Shown here: piece after piece, positions 21,545 through 34,042 of the stretch
How positions within the stretch are numbered: the stretch's first letter is position 1
Layout: the number at the start of each line of letters is the position of its first letter
NCBI RefSeq assembly: GCF_027943255.1
Contig: NC_072893.1
Coordinates: 57,382,001 to 57,446,000 of the forward strand
Source: Anastrepha obliqua
Taxonomy: Eukaryota; Arthropoda; Insecta; Diptera; Tephritidae
Direction: 5' to 3'
Length of the DNA stretch: 64,000 nt
The notes under the pieces: model-generated
Database searches by the model: none
What the model was told of the DNA's origin: nothing
Seen by the model: the letters and a program-made list of their open reading frames with translations, nothing else
Translations under genes and position numbers: made by a program

Positions 21545-24200
21545 TGCAATACGCCCCCTCGCCCTGTTTTGCATATCTACAATTCCTATATCTTTGCATA
21601 AGCCTTAAAATCCATGAGCCGCGCTTGGATTTTTGATACGGGGTTGCGCATTTTTTCCATACAAGGAATGACCGAAGTTATTTTTATATTGAGAAAATGA
21701 GCAGCACTATCTCGAAAAAAAATGATGAAAAATTAATAAGATTTTTGAGCTACTTCAAACATGCATTTTAAGATACTAAAACTAAATGGACTATAAAACT
21801 GAGTACCCAGATTTTTTAGATTCTGTTTAAAACGTTTGAAATTTTAATGAAAATTTTTCGAATTTTTATGACTCTTCTGCCAAGCTTTAAGCTCTGACTA
21901 AGATGTTATATGTTGTAGATTGAAATATATTTTGATAGAAAATTATTGAAAATTAAAAGAAAACCAAATAAAAGTAATGAAAACTGGTCAAATTGTTGTA
22001 CTTGACTTTTTTATTTTGTAGCTTAAAAGAGCCTCAGATTCCTTTAAAGAGTCCTAGATTTCTAAATTCATATATACATATGTATATATATATGACATAA
22101 TTGGATCTTACATCCCTTACGAAGTACTTAGCCAAGCTGAATCTGATCTGGAACTTAAATAGCAAAACAAATGTGAAATGTTTTTATTTCCTTAAAAATA
22201 TGTGCCCTAATTGCTACTAACTGTTTAATGGAACTCGCACACTCAAGTAAACATCTCCATTCCCTTAAGCGAACTATGTCATTTTAAACCGACATTTTTT
22301 TTTCTTTTTCTTTTATATTCTTCCACCAAGTAAAAGCAACCAACCAACCAACCTTGAAGAAACGCTAGTCATAAATTTGTTTGGTCATCAAGTGTCCAAC
22401 GTTAGCAGTCATAAATTACGACACGGTAATCTTGGCTTTACATAAATTAAGTTGACTTTCACACTTCAAGGAAGAATGCTCACCACACAAATGTGGAGCG
22501 AAGTATATTAAGAAGATCATTAAGAGAAACAGCAAAGATTTCCGCCAGTTGCGAATGCTCAAGTTATCAAACGCACTGAAGCTCGACTTAATTTTCAACG
22601 CCTTTTTATTGGGGGCAAGAAAAGTTGTATACAAAACAGCAGTACAAAAGTTTGAAAAGTCAGCAAATAAATTGTATAGCAAAGAAATTTCTTAGTAGCC
22701 AGGGAAAAAGGGACCAAACACAAAACCATGAAAACACGAATATATGAACAAGAAAATTTATACACCTGCACCCACTACAACTTTTAGGTTGAAGCATAAA
22801 TTTGTCTTGCACAAATGCTATAAAATATTACGGTAAAGCTTTGTTTGCCATAAAAGAAATATGTTTGTAAGTAAATCCGCAAAAAAACTTTGCAAAACTT
22901 TGAAATTTGTGCGTATTATACATTTATTTGAATGTTGCATTTGCAGAGGCGCCTCGAGCCACACCCGCAAAAATTCGCGAAGGACCTACTGTTGTGCTCA
23001 CCCATATACACTTATTTCAAACACTGCTGTTTTTCGTTCTGCATTCTTATCACAAAAATATTTAGCCTTTGCGCTTTTGTGATTTTTTTTCTGCTTTCAG
23101 TTTTTTTTTTTTACTTTGTTTTGTTGACTTCGTGGCCTTGGGCTACTTATTGCCGCCGCTAGACGCTCACTTCAGTGCTGCCTCCACTACCCTAAACGCC
23201 ATTACTGTGGTCTGAATTAGTGCACTTGTTATTAACAAGATTAGCGTTAAGGCACCACATTCATACAATCCAATATATCTGTGTATGTATGTGTGTGTCT
23301 TAACGCCAAATTGCCTGCTTTAAAGAGAAAACATCTTATGTGATGATGAATGATGGCAATTTTTATTTATCTGAAGCTTAGAAAAAAAAATGAATTCTTA
23401 CATTTCTTGCCGCTTTTCAGAGCTTTTGTTTTCTATCCCCACATTTGTTTTCTTTCGTTTTCTTTTTTTTTTTGTTTTTTTCGCTTATTTCCTTTTGCCC
23501 AGCAGCGAAATTTTTTCTACATGCCAGGCCATTCTCCATTTATTACTGCGATATATCAACGAATCTAAATCTTCTTTGTCTACATTCACACAGCCTCTGG
23601 AAAGCCGGCTTTCATTGTTGTTTGTGATGTTCTACTGTTTGCTGTTATCGGCTGCGTAGATCAGCTGGTTGCTAGTCATCCATCATTTTTTGGTGAAAAG
23701 TGACGAGAATTAAAGTTGTATGGACCGATATTTTTTTCGTACTCCGTGGAATAACAAAAGTAATTTTTACAATATATACGAGCAGCTTTTGTATGTAACA
23801 AATTAATATGCAAAGAAAAGCGAAATACATTAAAACAATTTGAAAATTTCTTTTTTTTTTAATTTCTTCGTAACCTAAAGACTGTCAAATCGACCAAGTG
23901 ACTACTGCGAACTAGACTATAAAAGTAGCTATTCTGGATATTCTTATTTAAAAACCGATTTGGGTCATAGTCAGAATTACGTTTGAGTAAATAGTTTGAC
24001 TAGAAATGGAGCTGGCGCACTGTGAATGAAATCTTCATAGAAATGGGCTAGAGCAGGCTGAAGCAGTAGTCCTTAGTAAGCCACAAATAAGCTTCTCGCC
24101 TTTTGTGATGCCACAGGGACAAAAAACCAGTTACGAAGAGTTGTAGAATATTGAACAACCTGATGTTATATTTTTTTATTGCATATTTATTTAGTCTAAT
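21545..24200. other. No recognisable gene
   Basis: A+T-rich with a TATATACATATG run near 22070-22100 and long T-runs near 23100 and 23460. The frames at 22861-23162 and 23350-23659 are Phe/Leu/Ser-rich products of T-runs, overlap one another and carry no domain. Confidence 0.5.
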
Positions 24201-24207
24201 AAATTAC

Positions 24208-24345
24208 CACCGTACCCGAATGGCTTGGTGCTGGACTACCATTCGGGAGTGCGTTCGAATTACCCTGCATGCAACAGCAAAATTAAGAAAAAGTTTTTTT
24301 TCCTAATAGCGGTTGCCCTTCGGCGGGCTAAAACTATCGACAAAT
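24208..24345 (+). repeat. tRNA-derived SINE, partial copy
   Basis: Starts ACCGTACCCGAATGGCTTGG (A-box region) with CATTCGGGAGTGCGTTCGAAT (B-box region) and continues through CCTAATAGCGGTTGCCCTTCGGC. It is truncated before the GTAGGTCCCTCCATTT block present in longer copies. Confidence 0.75.
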
Positions 24346-24394
24346 AAAGACAACAATAAACAGAACATGGACATCAGTGATTCGAAACTAGGAA

Positions 24395-25975
24395 AATACC
24401 GGAATTATAACCTTAAAGCCAAGAGCAAGACGTCCTTGTAAATTAACAGATAAGGAAAAGCGCTGTATTATAAGGCTTCTGAAGAAAGGTGCAAAGATAA
24501 CTGCTTCAAAAGTGAAAGGTGAAATAGTGAACAGTTTTAAATATATATTAGTGTTTCATCTGCCCGAAGAGTATTAAGGTGTTAGGGGTAGTCAGAGACC
24601 CGAAAGAATTATGATTTTCAATAATTTTTTTTTCTAGTCAATTGCTTTATTTTACGAAAATAAAAACATACCATTAATACATCATGTTTTGACTTGACTT
24701 TAGCAAAATTAAAAAAAAAAAATTAATAATTGTAAAAGTTATCGCTGTTTGTGTGGAGCCATTTTCTCCAGAAGTCCCTTGCGGTGATCATCACAACTCC
24801 TCGGAGATTCATCTAAAATCAGTCGCCCTTTTGCTCAAAATTAACAATATAGCGGCCTCAAGAAATATTTTTCAGCTTTTCGAGAAAAAAACCGACAATT
24901 AATTGTTAAAAAAAACGAAATTTAAAAAAAAAATTCTTTCGATCACGCTCGAGTTTCTTATGCTTTTCAAAAGCAGTATAAATTTTATTGAAATCCACCA
25001 AGCGGTTTTTAAGTTACAGTGATCGCGAGTTCAAAAAACATAATTTTGAGAAAAACGCATTTAAAGTTTTGCTATCAGTTCCGAAGCGCCCGAGCGCCTT
25101 TTGTTAATTGTTGAATAACTCGAAAAGTATTTGTCGGATTGACTTAAAATTTTCAGACAATATTTTTAAGATATCATGCTTTAAGAAAATTAATTTTTTT
25201 TTAATTTTGACTACCCCTAACCCTTTAAGAAAAGCCGGCTACCGTGGAAGAGTTACTAAAGAAAACCATTTATTACTCTAATAAATGAGCAAAAACGTAT
25301 TGCTTTCGCAAATGAGGATAAACACAAGCATCCAGAATTTTGGTGAAATGTAATTTTTTTTGGATGAGTGCAAGGTAACACGGTGTCAAATACACTGATT
25401 ATTGTAAATACGCTGACACCGCACTTCCATAACAATCAGGTGCTGACAATTCACCTGCAATTCTTTTCACTTAGGAACGACTTCTCGGCCTCTTGTTAAA
25501 TTGCATTTCTGGTATCAAAGGAAGAAAAATTGTGCCGAGAAAATCTGCAATCCGCTGAATATAGAAAATTGATTCCCAACCGTGAAACATGGTGGTGGTG
25601 GGGTGATGATGTGGGGTGTATGGCAGATGGTGTTAGAAAATTGAAATTATTTAGATATTTTATTTTAAAACCAAATTTAAAGCGCCGCGCTGAGAGTTTG
25701 GTTTATCAAATTAATATTACTTTCAACAAGATAATGTCCCCAAGCATACGGCTCATAAAGTAATGCTAGATCATCTCAATAATGTCCCCAAGCTATTGTC
25801 AAGATCTCCACAATCGCCAGACCTAACCGCTTTTGAACGTTTATGGGTGCTCCGCGGACATAAATATTTACAAGGAAACTCCAAATTATATGTAAAGAGT
25901 TCTTGAAAGATGTTATGAGCTCTATGCTCAATAGACTTAAGAAGGAACGTCATGGATATGCAACAAGCTACTAAT
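24395..25975 (+). pseudogene. Tc1-like DD34E transposase, split by an insertion
   Basis: The N-terminal part 24410-24577 reads KPRARRPCKLTDKEKRCI, GAKITASKVKGEIVNSFK and, shifted, SARRVL. A 647-bp element follows, and the frame resumes exactly at 25225 with RKAGYRGRVTKKNH. The DDE residues are D at 25363-25365 (FLDECK), D at 25730-25732 (FQQDNVPKHTAHK) and E at 25835-25837 (SPDLTAFERLW). There are 34 residues between the last two. Stops and frameshifts occur between the blocks, including one in the T-run at 25354-25361. A Tc1/mariner superfamily cut-and-paste transposase, no longer functional. Confidence 0.85.
24578..25224. mobile_element. 647-bp TTAA-flanked non-autonomous element
   Basis: Terminal repeats GGTGTTAGGGGTAGTCA (left) and AGGGTTAGGGGTAGTCA (right, reverse-complemented). 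Each end abuts TTAA (24574-24577 and 25225-25228). Removing the element and one TTAA restores the Tc1 reading RRVLRKAGYRG, which fixes the borders. TTAA targeting is the hallmark of piggyBac-type transposons. No coding frame. A diverged relative with extra internal sequence is at 48842-50506. Confidence 0.85.
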
Positions 25976-26440
25976 ATTTTTGAGCATTTTTTAATATTTC
26001 CATTTGTTTATTAATGGGCGTGAATTTCTGGAGTCTTACATTTTTGCTTTTCAAATAATATCTATTATTTATGGTTAAATGGTGTAATCGAATAAGAATT
26101 TTATTTAATAAATTTAATGTCGTCATATTGAGAAAAATTAGTTAAAAACAAAAAAAATGTATCTCATAAATTTAAAAATGTTTACTTACTTATACTATAA
26201 TAAACAAAACATTTAATAAAATGTATAGTGACCACCATTAGCTAAAATGACTTCACATCTTTGAGTCATATTTTGTTTTCTGCATACGTTATGAAAATAA
26301 TCGGACAAGAGAAAACAAATAATGTAATCGAAATCGCAAACAATATCCTTAAGCATCAATCTAACTGTACAAATGGGCTTATTCTTAAAAGCTGAAAGAA
26401 GCCGTAAATGAAACTATAGATTATTATGGAGCCAAGAATT
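25976..26440. other. No clear gene; possible Tc1 flank
   Basis: A+T-rich. GACCACCATTAGCTAAAATG near 26231 recalls leader regions of Tc1-like elements, but no coding block follows. Not assigned. Confidence 0.35.
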
Positions 26441-26454
26441 AGGTTAGGTTAGGT

Positions 26455-27560
26455 TTTACTGGCTAGCCGAAGCCACGCAGAGAACATTTTGGTCTATAGT
26501 GATACCAGATCAGAATCCTATTTAGCAAAAATATGCATCACTCTAGATGAGCGTACTGTCCGTGAATTTTAGGAGTCGCTCGAGCTCCAGTTCAGGGATA
26601 GATTCTAGCCTTTCAAAGCTGTAAGCACCCAGGTTGCATAGTCTAGATAGAGCCGGACAGTGGCATAGAAGATGCTCCAAGGTTTCTCTTGTACCCGGCT
26701 CATTACACTTCCTGCAAACGGCGTTAATGGTTAAATTTAGCTTGTAAGCGTGTGCTGCAACTAGGCAGAGCCCTGTTGGTATACCAACTAAAGTGCAATA
26801 GTTTCTTCTATCGAACGATATAACCGATTTAGGATACTTGTCATCATATACGTGTTTACACATGATCCTGACAACTTTGCAATTGTTTAAGTTAAGCCAT
26901 CTGCATTTTGCCTTTCTTAGTAAGCGTTCCTCTAGTTATTTTTGACTTGTGCGCAGGGGTTTAAGTATATGACTTATTTGATTCTCTGCAAGTTTCGCGC
27001 CTTCTTTAGCTATTCCATGCACTGTCTCGTTTCCCACTTATGCCTTTATACCCAGAAAGCCATTAAAAACACAAAGCCTGCGGTTACGAGCGAGCTTGTT
27101 GATTGCTTCCTTGCATTCAAGTACATTTTTGGATGAAACACAGTATGATTGTATCGCTTTTATAGCCGCCTGGCTAGCCACGTTAAAGTCTATTACGCAG
27201 TTAATTGTGTACAATCAAGCTCTGCTGCTTTCTTTACAGCAAATATCTCAGCTAGAAACACAATACAATAGTATTGCCAGCGCCAAGTCCCTCTTCCATT
27301 TTTGATCCATCAGTGAATACATTGATGGTGTTACTCCTCGGAACCAAGCCCTTGCGCCATCCACCGTCTTCAACACCGGCCTTTAGTGGTTTTCTAAAAC
27401 TCATAACTGGAACCATATAGTTTGAATTGACTGTGGCATTCCCAGTAATAGAGCTATGTAAAGGTTGTAGAGGTAAGCTGTTCGGTTGCTTGTAGCCTCA
27501 CAGCTGAGTTTGCAGCCCGATTTACTGCAGAGCCAAGGATTGGTGTTCCTTGTTTTGTGG
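26455..27560 (-). pseudogene. Non-LTR retrotransposon 3' relic (RNase H and CCHC, I-like)
   Basis: From 27330 downward the RNase H opens with NVFTDGSKMEEGLGAGNT (first catalytic Asp kept). It continues with SQAAIKAIQSYCVSSKNV and a decayed GNE...AKEGAKLAE. Frame 26863-26543 gives the tail, with C50, C53, H64 and C67 forming the CCHC knuckle (VCRKC...LEHLLC). The 3' end is CCAGTAAAACC followed by three CCTAA units at 26439-26453, a likely tail. Several stops in RNase H. No RT core. Confidence 0.8.
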
Positions 27561-28190
27561 ACAGGTGCTGAGTTCTGCCTAGGCTAGTATTTTCTTTCAG
27601 CGGTTTTGGAAATGTTTCTTTTTTTTTTTAAGTCAAACTTCTCAACTTGTTTAAGTTTTTTCCAGCGCAAAGCGATTTCATATTCGCAGTACTTATATCC
27701 ACTCATTGTTGCACTATCACTTACTACCGTAATCTACTATCTATCAAGAAACAGTTCCCCAAAAACTAATCCCTTTATCAATAGTTTTCAGAAGAATGTA
27801 GTGCTTCAAGTTTCCTTAAATGTTTTCCGGTTTTACCCCGATGACACTGAAAAACATTTTCTTATAGGAATAATGTTTCACAGATTTAATATCCCGTGCA
27901 TGGAAACATAGTTCAGTACTGTTTCCAAGATGATTAAATAATAATAGTAATAATTGAAAGTTAACATTTGAATAGGTCGAGCCAAGGAGCCAAGAAATAT
28001 GGAGGCTTCTAAAATACTCAGGCTAAAAAGTCCATTGTATTTAAAGCTCTGGAAAGAGAACAGATAGTCAAGGAGGAAAGGAGAAAAGTATCAGAGAAAG
28101 AGATAGGAAAAAACAGAAACAGAGACAAAGGTAGTTAGATCTGTCAGAATTTTCCAGAATCTTTGGCAAATCTGTAAATATGTTCCAGTT
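27561..28190. other. No recognisable gene
   Basis: Frame 27606-27911 (+, 101 codons) begins in a T-run and shows no domain. 28000-28150 is purine-rich and may be the 3' untranslated tail of the next minus-strand relic. Confidence 0.4.
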
Positions 28191-28199
28191 TTAGAGAAC

Positions 28200-28900
28200 G
28201 AATATTACTCATTCCCACGACATCGGAACCCAAAACTCATAGCCTTGCTCTAGCAAAGGCAGGACACTCACAGAGAAAGTGCTCAGTGCTAAGTGCTATC
28301 CGCCTCCTCCAAGCAAGACAGGCACATTGCGTTCTCAATGATTTCAATGGTGGTCATATATTGACCCCATGGGATGTGTACTGTAATAATACCGACCATT
28401 AACCCAACGTCTTCCTTCCAAGTTTTAGTAGAAAGTTTGACAGTTTTCTGTTCGGACTTGTCACAAAACACTTTGCAGTTCTGCAGCGTTCTAGACCATC
28501 ACTCTTTATGTAGATTGCACACATAATCGCTGATCCAATTCATGTTTCTGATTATTGGCTCTGGCCCTTGTGGGGGGAACCGTTGATCCACGGTTGGCCA
28601 ATTCATCGAAAATTTCGTTTCCTCGAGCACCGTAGTGCCCTGAAACCTATATAAGTCTGTCTTGCGACAGAATTAAGCTTCTTCTTATATTCTTGAATAA
28701 TCTTTGAGGTTTGCTTCGCGTTCTCCAAGGCCTTCTTTGCCGCCTGACTATCACTGAAAAGTCCAATCTGTTTCCCGCTGCATCTCCTCTCGATTATCCA
28801 TTTGGCTACTTTCAGGATGGCAAAAATTTCCGTTTCGAAACAGTCGCCATTTACCCCATAGCATAGTGATACTTATTACTATCGCTTAAGTACCATCCGT
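28200..28900 (-). pseudogene. Non-LTR retrotransposon 3' relic (RNase H and CCHC)
   Basis: Read downward from 28900: KQIGLFSDSQAAKKALENAK (catalytic Asp in SDSQAA, about 28770), then KIIQEYKKKLNSVARQTYIG, then a shifted YGARGNEIFDELANRGST (last Asp). Frame 28471-28289 then carries MCLSCLEEADST, and EHFLCECPAFARAR lies in another frame (about 28230-28275), together giving the CCHC. The conserved WVPGH has decayed to RALRCS. Its sequence is clearly different from the copies at 26455 and 30052, so it is a separate family. Confidence 0.75.
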
Positions 28901-30050
28901 TAATAGTATAATTAATGGTATAAAAATCTACGGACTATTGCTTGCATGAGGTTGGTCCACAATGAACCCGCTATTACATTGTAAATAATTTTACAACCAC
29001 TTTTGAGATATATTTTTTATACTTTTCGCCTGTTTTTCCATCATCAATTGTTGCTAAAAGTAACAGTAAAACAAAACTTCGCTACACATCAACGGAAAAT
29101 ATATAAATTGCACAATATTATTTGACAGCAACATGATATGCAAACGAGTAAAGTTACCAGCATCCCTTTGCTCCAATGTCCAACTGTCCAACTATGGCGC
29201 AGAGAACTGAGGAAAAAAGAGACATTTCACAAAGCTGAACAACAACAGGATGTTGCGGACAGTGTTGATTCCGAGCTCACTGAGAAAAATGCGACGAACT
29301 TGTATGTGGACGCACTGTCACGGCAATACGCACACATCTCTACACATGTGCTGTTTGTTTACTTTTTGCACGTGTGTTTTTGTCGCTGTCGTTGGCACAT
29401 GAAACATTGTGGCTGTCTGCAATGGAGGTCCTCCTGCATGTTTTTTCTGTGTGAAATGTTGTGTGCTTGCGTGCATTTCATGTTTGTGTTGGCTTTCATC
29501 AAGTGTTGCAATTTATGTGCAGCATGGAAAATGTGGAGCTTTTCACCAAAAGTTTGTTTTATAAATTTTTGAAATTGCTCCAAATTTTTGTACGTACTAA
29601 CCTGTTTTGTGTTTTTTTGTTTGTTGTTTTGGTTGCATTTTTTCCATTTCATTTGTTTTTCTTTTCGTTTGAAATGCTCCAAGGCGTGAGTATGCAGACT
29701 AATACATACACATGCAAATTTATAATGTACACAACAAATTTTGTAAATGCGTACATTGTTGCATAAAATTGAAGTAAAATCCTTGAGTTTTACGAATTTT
29801 GTGCGACTTTCACTTGGGCATTTCCGATATTTTTTTCTAATAAGTATATAAAATGGTTTTGTATGCCATAGGGAAATTTAATTTCTGATTGCGACAACAA
29901 GAGTATAAAAAAGGAAGGAAAAGCTCTTGATAGTTGCATGGTTGTGCGTAGTTAAAGAATTCAGTAGATCATAATAAATATCCTGTGCTGAATATAAAAA
30001 AAAACTTATCTTTCTGAGTTTATATTCAATGTAGTCCGATAAGAATTATG
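28901..30050. other. No recognisable gene
   Basis: A 144-codon frame (29138-29572, +) overlaps a 107-codon minus frame and a second plus frame. It has no domain, signal or homology that I recognise, and its Cys/Phe-rich second half is T/G-rich sequence. I do not call it a gene. Confidence 0.45.
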
Positions 30051-30051
30051 A

Positions 30052-31440
30052 ACTAGGTAGGTAGGTATAGTGGTTTTCGGTTGACACACCTAGACCTGCT
30101 GTAGGCCCATTGTAATACCACCAGGGCTGTCCCCTCTCCTCACTCTACATTGTCCTCATTGAACCAACCTGTGGCTTTAATATCTCTAACAAGGCTTGTT
30201 ATTTTTATATGGGCTACTTCTGCCAAGTTATCCAGGGAACTTTTTCCTAAAATATTTAACCTTCTTCTATCCAGACCCATGCACCCGCCTGTTATTTTTA
30301 TATTGGCTACTTCTGCCAAGGGAACTTTTTCCTAAAATATTGAACCTACTTCTATCCAGAGTCATGCACCATAGAAAGTGTTCTATAGTCTCTTCTTCTT
30401 CGATGTCGTTACAGCGTCTACAATAGTCGTTATTGGGTGCTCCCAGTCTACTGGCACGCCTGCCAATCAGACAATGCCCTATTAGGACCCTGAGAAGATT
30501 TCTCATATTTTTCCTGATTCGTTTCAACAGTCGATTTGTGCGACCCATGTTCCATTCCGGCCACGTCGTTCTACTTGTTGCACAGATCAGGGACTGAGGC
30601 CATAGCCTGTTCGCAGCACTGATAGTGTGTTTGTCTAAAAGCATCTTACAAGTTGCTAAAGATATAGATATGTTCGCTTTGTCTGGTTGGATCGGTAATG
30701 TGGTACCCAATCTCGCTAGTTCATCTGCTTTGCAGTTGCCTTTTATGTCTCTATGACCCGGCACCCAGAGCAGGTTTATTACAAAGTACTGTGATAGTTC
30801 TGTCAAAACGTCGATACATTCTTTTACTGTATTCGAGTTAATAGTAGGCAATTTTAAAAAAGCGTTCAAGGCCGATTGGCTATCTGAATATATGTTTATA
30901 TCTCTTGTGGTGAGGACACTTTTATTTAGGGCTAGCAGGCCTTCCCTGATAGCCAGAAATTCAGCTTGAAATACACTGCCGGTATCTGGTAACCGGAATG
31001 AGATGGTGGTATTCATTCCTTCAGAATGAAGGCCTCCAACTACTTGAGCATTCAGCTTGGAACCACCAGTATAGATGCTGATTCCGCTTCTATTGTCCAT
31101 TACCCCATTGTCCCACTCTTCTCTCGTTGGGAAAGTTGTGGTAAAGGATGTGTTTAAATGCAACTCTACTGGGCTACAAAAGTCTGTTGTTTGATGTAGG
31201 AAGGGATATTCTGCTAGTATTTTTGCGTGACCCCTTCTGTTAGTGGCTAAGTTAGAAGATTCTCTTAACCTAAGTACCGATTTTGCCGCCAGCTTTTTGC
31301 TGTAGGCCTCAATCGGTAATAAGTACAGCGACATTCATTGCTGCCGTGGGCGTAGCCTTTAGTGCCCCGCTTATGCAGAGACTAGCACCCCTTTGAATAG
31401 GCGTTTTACTGTTGTGCTTTTCTCAAGTGTTGGCCCCAGA
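30052..31440 (-). pseudogene. I-like non-LTR retrotransposon 3' half with 355-codon open frame
   Basis: Frame 31334-30267 covers the RT C-terminus, RNase H and CCHC. RNase H motifs: IYTGGSK (G90 replaces the first catalytic Asp), VFQAEFLAI (E125), YSDSQSAL (D151), LLWVPGHRD (H194) and CKADELA (D204). CCHC: C305, C308, H319, C323. Upstream, 31335-31440 keeps ASLCISGALKATPT in a shifted frame, so one frameshift separates it from the RT side. The RT core is missing. The 3' end lies at about 30052, near GGTAGGTAGGTA. This is the youngest-looking non-LTR relic in the window, but it is truncated and its RNase H is predicted inactive. Confidence 0.85.
30198..30375. repeat. Imperfect ~93-bp tandem duplication at a retrotransposon 3' end
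   Basis: GTTATTTTTATAT...GCTACTTCTGCCAAG...CTTTTTCCTAAAATATT...CTTCTATCCAGA...CATGCACC occurs twice, starting at 30198 and 30291. The second copy lacks about 12 bp after GCCAAG. It covers the last codons and 3' untranslated part of the I-like relic. Confidence 0.75.
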
Positions 31441-33285
31441 TTAAAACACTTATGAACTAAGAATCAGACTATTATGGTCCGAAGATTTTTGACGTGCTGA
31501 AACCGGATCTCAACACAAAGCAGCTCAAGTTTTATTAATGTTCCACTTTGAAGAGTTATTCAATAATTCCAATGCCCAGATTAAGGTGGTGCACTCTATG
31601 CGTATATAAAAAAATAATTAGAACACACACAAAACTTTGTCTGAGTGCATTTTACCAACATATGTGCTACTTAGATATATCCCTATATGCTATTTAAATA
31701 TAACAAACCACGCATTCGATCAAGTTCAAAAACAAAGTGCTAAACTTGAAATTTGAAATCTGAAGCTCGAAAATATTTGTGCATTCATTTAATTACATTC
31801 TTTGTTTGGGAAAATTTCAGCTAAGCCTCAGCTTTCATAAACTAATTGACAAAATACGATAGTTTGAATCAAATATTAGATAAAGTAAAAATTCTGAGCG
31901 TTTTCTGCTCTCTGATGTGAGGCAAATCTCTGCTCCACACTATCCTGACAAATCTTCAGTTCGGAGGCAATGGATTTAAGTGATTTTCACAATCTTATCG
32001 ACATTCTAGCCAATTGAAATACAAAAACCGTACCACAACTTGAAGGCAATAAGATCACCATCTGGTGAAATCCAGGTCAGCAAATGTCTTAATGGTGCCT
32101 TCAATTATCGAATTGTCAACCAATCATCGCTTAAGCGCCTAATTATCGAGTCCAACAATTTTAGAAAAATGCTTCTCAAATCAAGCAGGCGCTAATAATT
32201 ATAAAAAAATATCTCCAGAATAATTTTCGTCCAAAACAATAGTAATTTCGAGTGGCTGAAGTTTTTTCTACGGAAGGTTAAAATTTAAAGATTGTGGCCG
32301 AAAGTGTTATATGCAAAACAACTAATATATTTCATATTCAGCATATTTCTGTAGTAAAATTGAATGAGGATGCCTCTATCTCCTACCTAAATGGGCAATT
32401 TTAACCCTCTCTTCCAATGAGTATAATTAAGTAAGTTTATTAAAAAAGACAGTTAGAAGCAATCAATTTTACTGTTGGTCATCGAAGACGAAGAACTCTT
32501 ACGGGTTAAGGTGAGTGCGCAGGAAAGTTTTGTGCACATTTGGTATAGATACATTGCGAATACTAACTTGTTGAATAGTGTCGATGTAGCAACTCTGCAA
32601 TCCAAACGCATCTTTACTGTAACTCAAGCCAGTTGCCTTTTTCATTTCATGCGCTCGGTCGTAAGTATTCGTAGGACCATATAACATAACTCTTACGAGC
32701 ATTAGAGCGGATTGATTTCCATGGAACGCATTTTTTTGAGGCGAAGGAAATGAATAATTGAATAATTGAATTCGAAGTAATTTCTATACATAAATGAATT
32801 TAGGGAGGTAGCAGCTGTTGGCACATATCAATTTGGATAGCTAAAACCAAAGTCGAAAAGCCGATTTTTTTTTTATGATGTGAAAGAGCAAGCTCTTAGT
32901 GCCTAAACGTAAATTCAAAACTTTATTAATCAATAATTTTTTCAAATTTTTTTGAACGCTTTAACTAAAAACTAAAAAAGGCGGACCCTTTTAAGTGGAT
33001 CCTTTTACCCTTAAAAAATCGAGGTACGCAAAAGAAAATAATCAATAAAATCGATTATATTGCAGACGGTTAAGTTTGGGCATCATGCCACATAAAAATT
33101 AAAAAAAAATGTAGGGAAATAACCTAAATAATAATGCCCTTGACGACTTTCTCACTAACACTGTTTACCACATTGATCAAAAGGTTTTTAGAATATATAT
33201 CAAAACAAATCACTTCTTTTTTTACGAATTCCTTCACATAAAAGTCTCATAGTGCTCAAATAATAGTCCTTACTAACTGTATAAT
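31441..33285. other. No recognisable gene
   Basis: A+T-rich. Small opposing frames at 32475-32702 have no motif. Confidence 0.5.
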
Positions 33286-33289
33286 CTTC

Positions 33290-33640
33290 CTAAAATCCGT
33301 GGTGTACAATACCGTTGTAATCTATAAAAATCGTGTGCATCGCTTTCTTTTTTGGCTGAAATCTTAATTCATTCCGAGCCTGATGTCTTGATTGCGTTTT
33401 GTTCTTATAAACCCACATCTCGTCTCCAGTAATAATGCGTTTGAAGAATATTGAGTTGGATTCAGTCTTGGAAATCATGTCTTTGGCGAAATTAACGCGG
33501 TCCGGTTTTTTGTATTAAATCCAGATCCTTTGGGAGCAACTTCGCAGCAACATGGCGCAAACTAAAATCAATAACTACAATGTCCTGAACAGATTCCTAA
33601 GCAATGCTCTCTGGTAGTGAGTTTACCGTTATAGATTAAC
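33290..33640 (-). pseudogene. Mariner central-region relic
   Basis: Read downward: a decayed SLRHVAAKLLPKDLDLIQK, then frame 33478-33290 with DMISKTESN, FFKRIITGDEMWVYKN (first catalytic Asp in TGDE), KKKAMHTIFIDYNGIVHHGF. This corresponds to the middle of the mariner group whose third block reads CDFF (see 42123-42774). The N-terminal third and the part with the second and third Asp are absent. Confidence 0.75.
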
Positions 33641-34042
33641 TTTTATTTTTTACATATGTGAACCCATGGCGATCAAAATTTTAGTAGGAATTTTTATCAC
33701 AGATATGGTAACCTAACAAAAAAACAGATCTCAAATCAATTGATTTAAAGCATCAATTGACCTGCCGCTTGTTCCGGCAACTTTTTCATCAAGGTGATGT
33801 AGTTGACGCGCCAGTGTACCTTTTGCATTATTTAAGGAGGCTGGAGGTACCAATGCAGGTTATGGTTGCATAACTAAGAAACAAAACATCTCAGCGTCCT
33901 TATCTCCACTATTATTTATCGATTTAGTGCAAATTAAAACTTATTAAATCAAATAATAAATGAATTACTTAATTAAAAAGTAAATGATTTTGGATGCTGG
34001 AAATCTTTATTTTGACCTTTGCGCGCTTCTTTGTTTGTCTGT
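33641..34042. other. No recognisable gene
   Basis: A+T-rich, no element relic seen. Confidence 0.5.

Noticed and set aside
23350..23659. Three overlapping hydrophobic frames that could look like small membrane proteins
   Set aside because: They come from T-rich runs read in all frames, with no conserved start context or domain.
26439..26453. TTAGG x3, like an insect telomere repeat
   Set aside because: Only three units, located exactly at the 3' end of a non-LTR relic. Flies lack TTAGG telomeres, so it is most likely a retrotransposon tail.
29138..29572. 144-codon plus-strand frame
   Set aside because: No recognisable domain, overlaps other frames on both strands, and its residue bias follows T/G-rich DNA. 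Cannot be supported as a gene.
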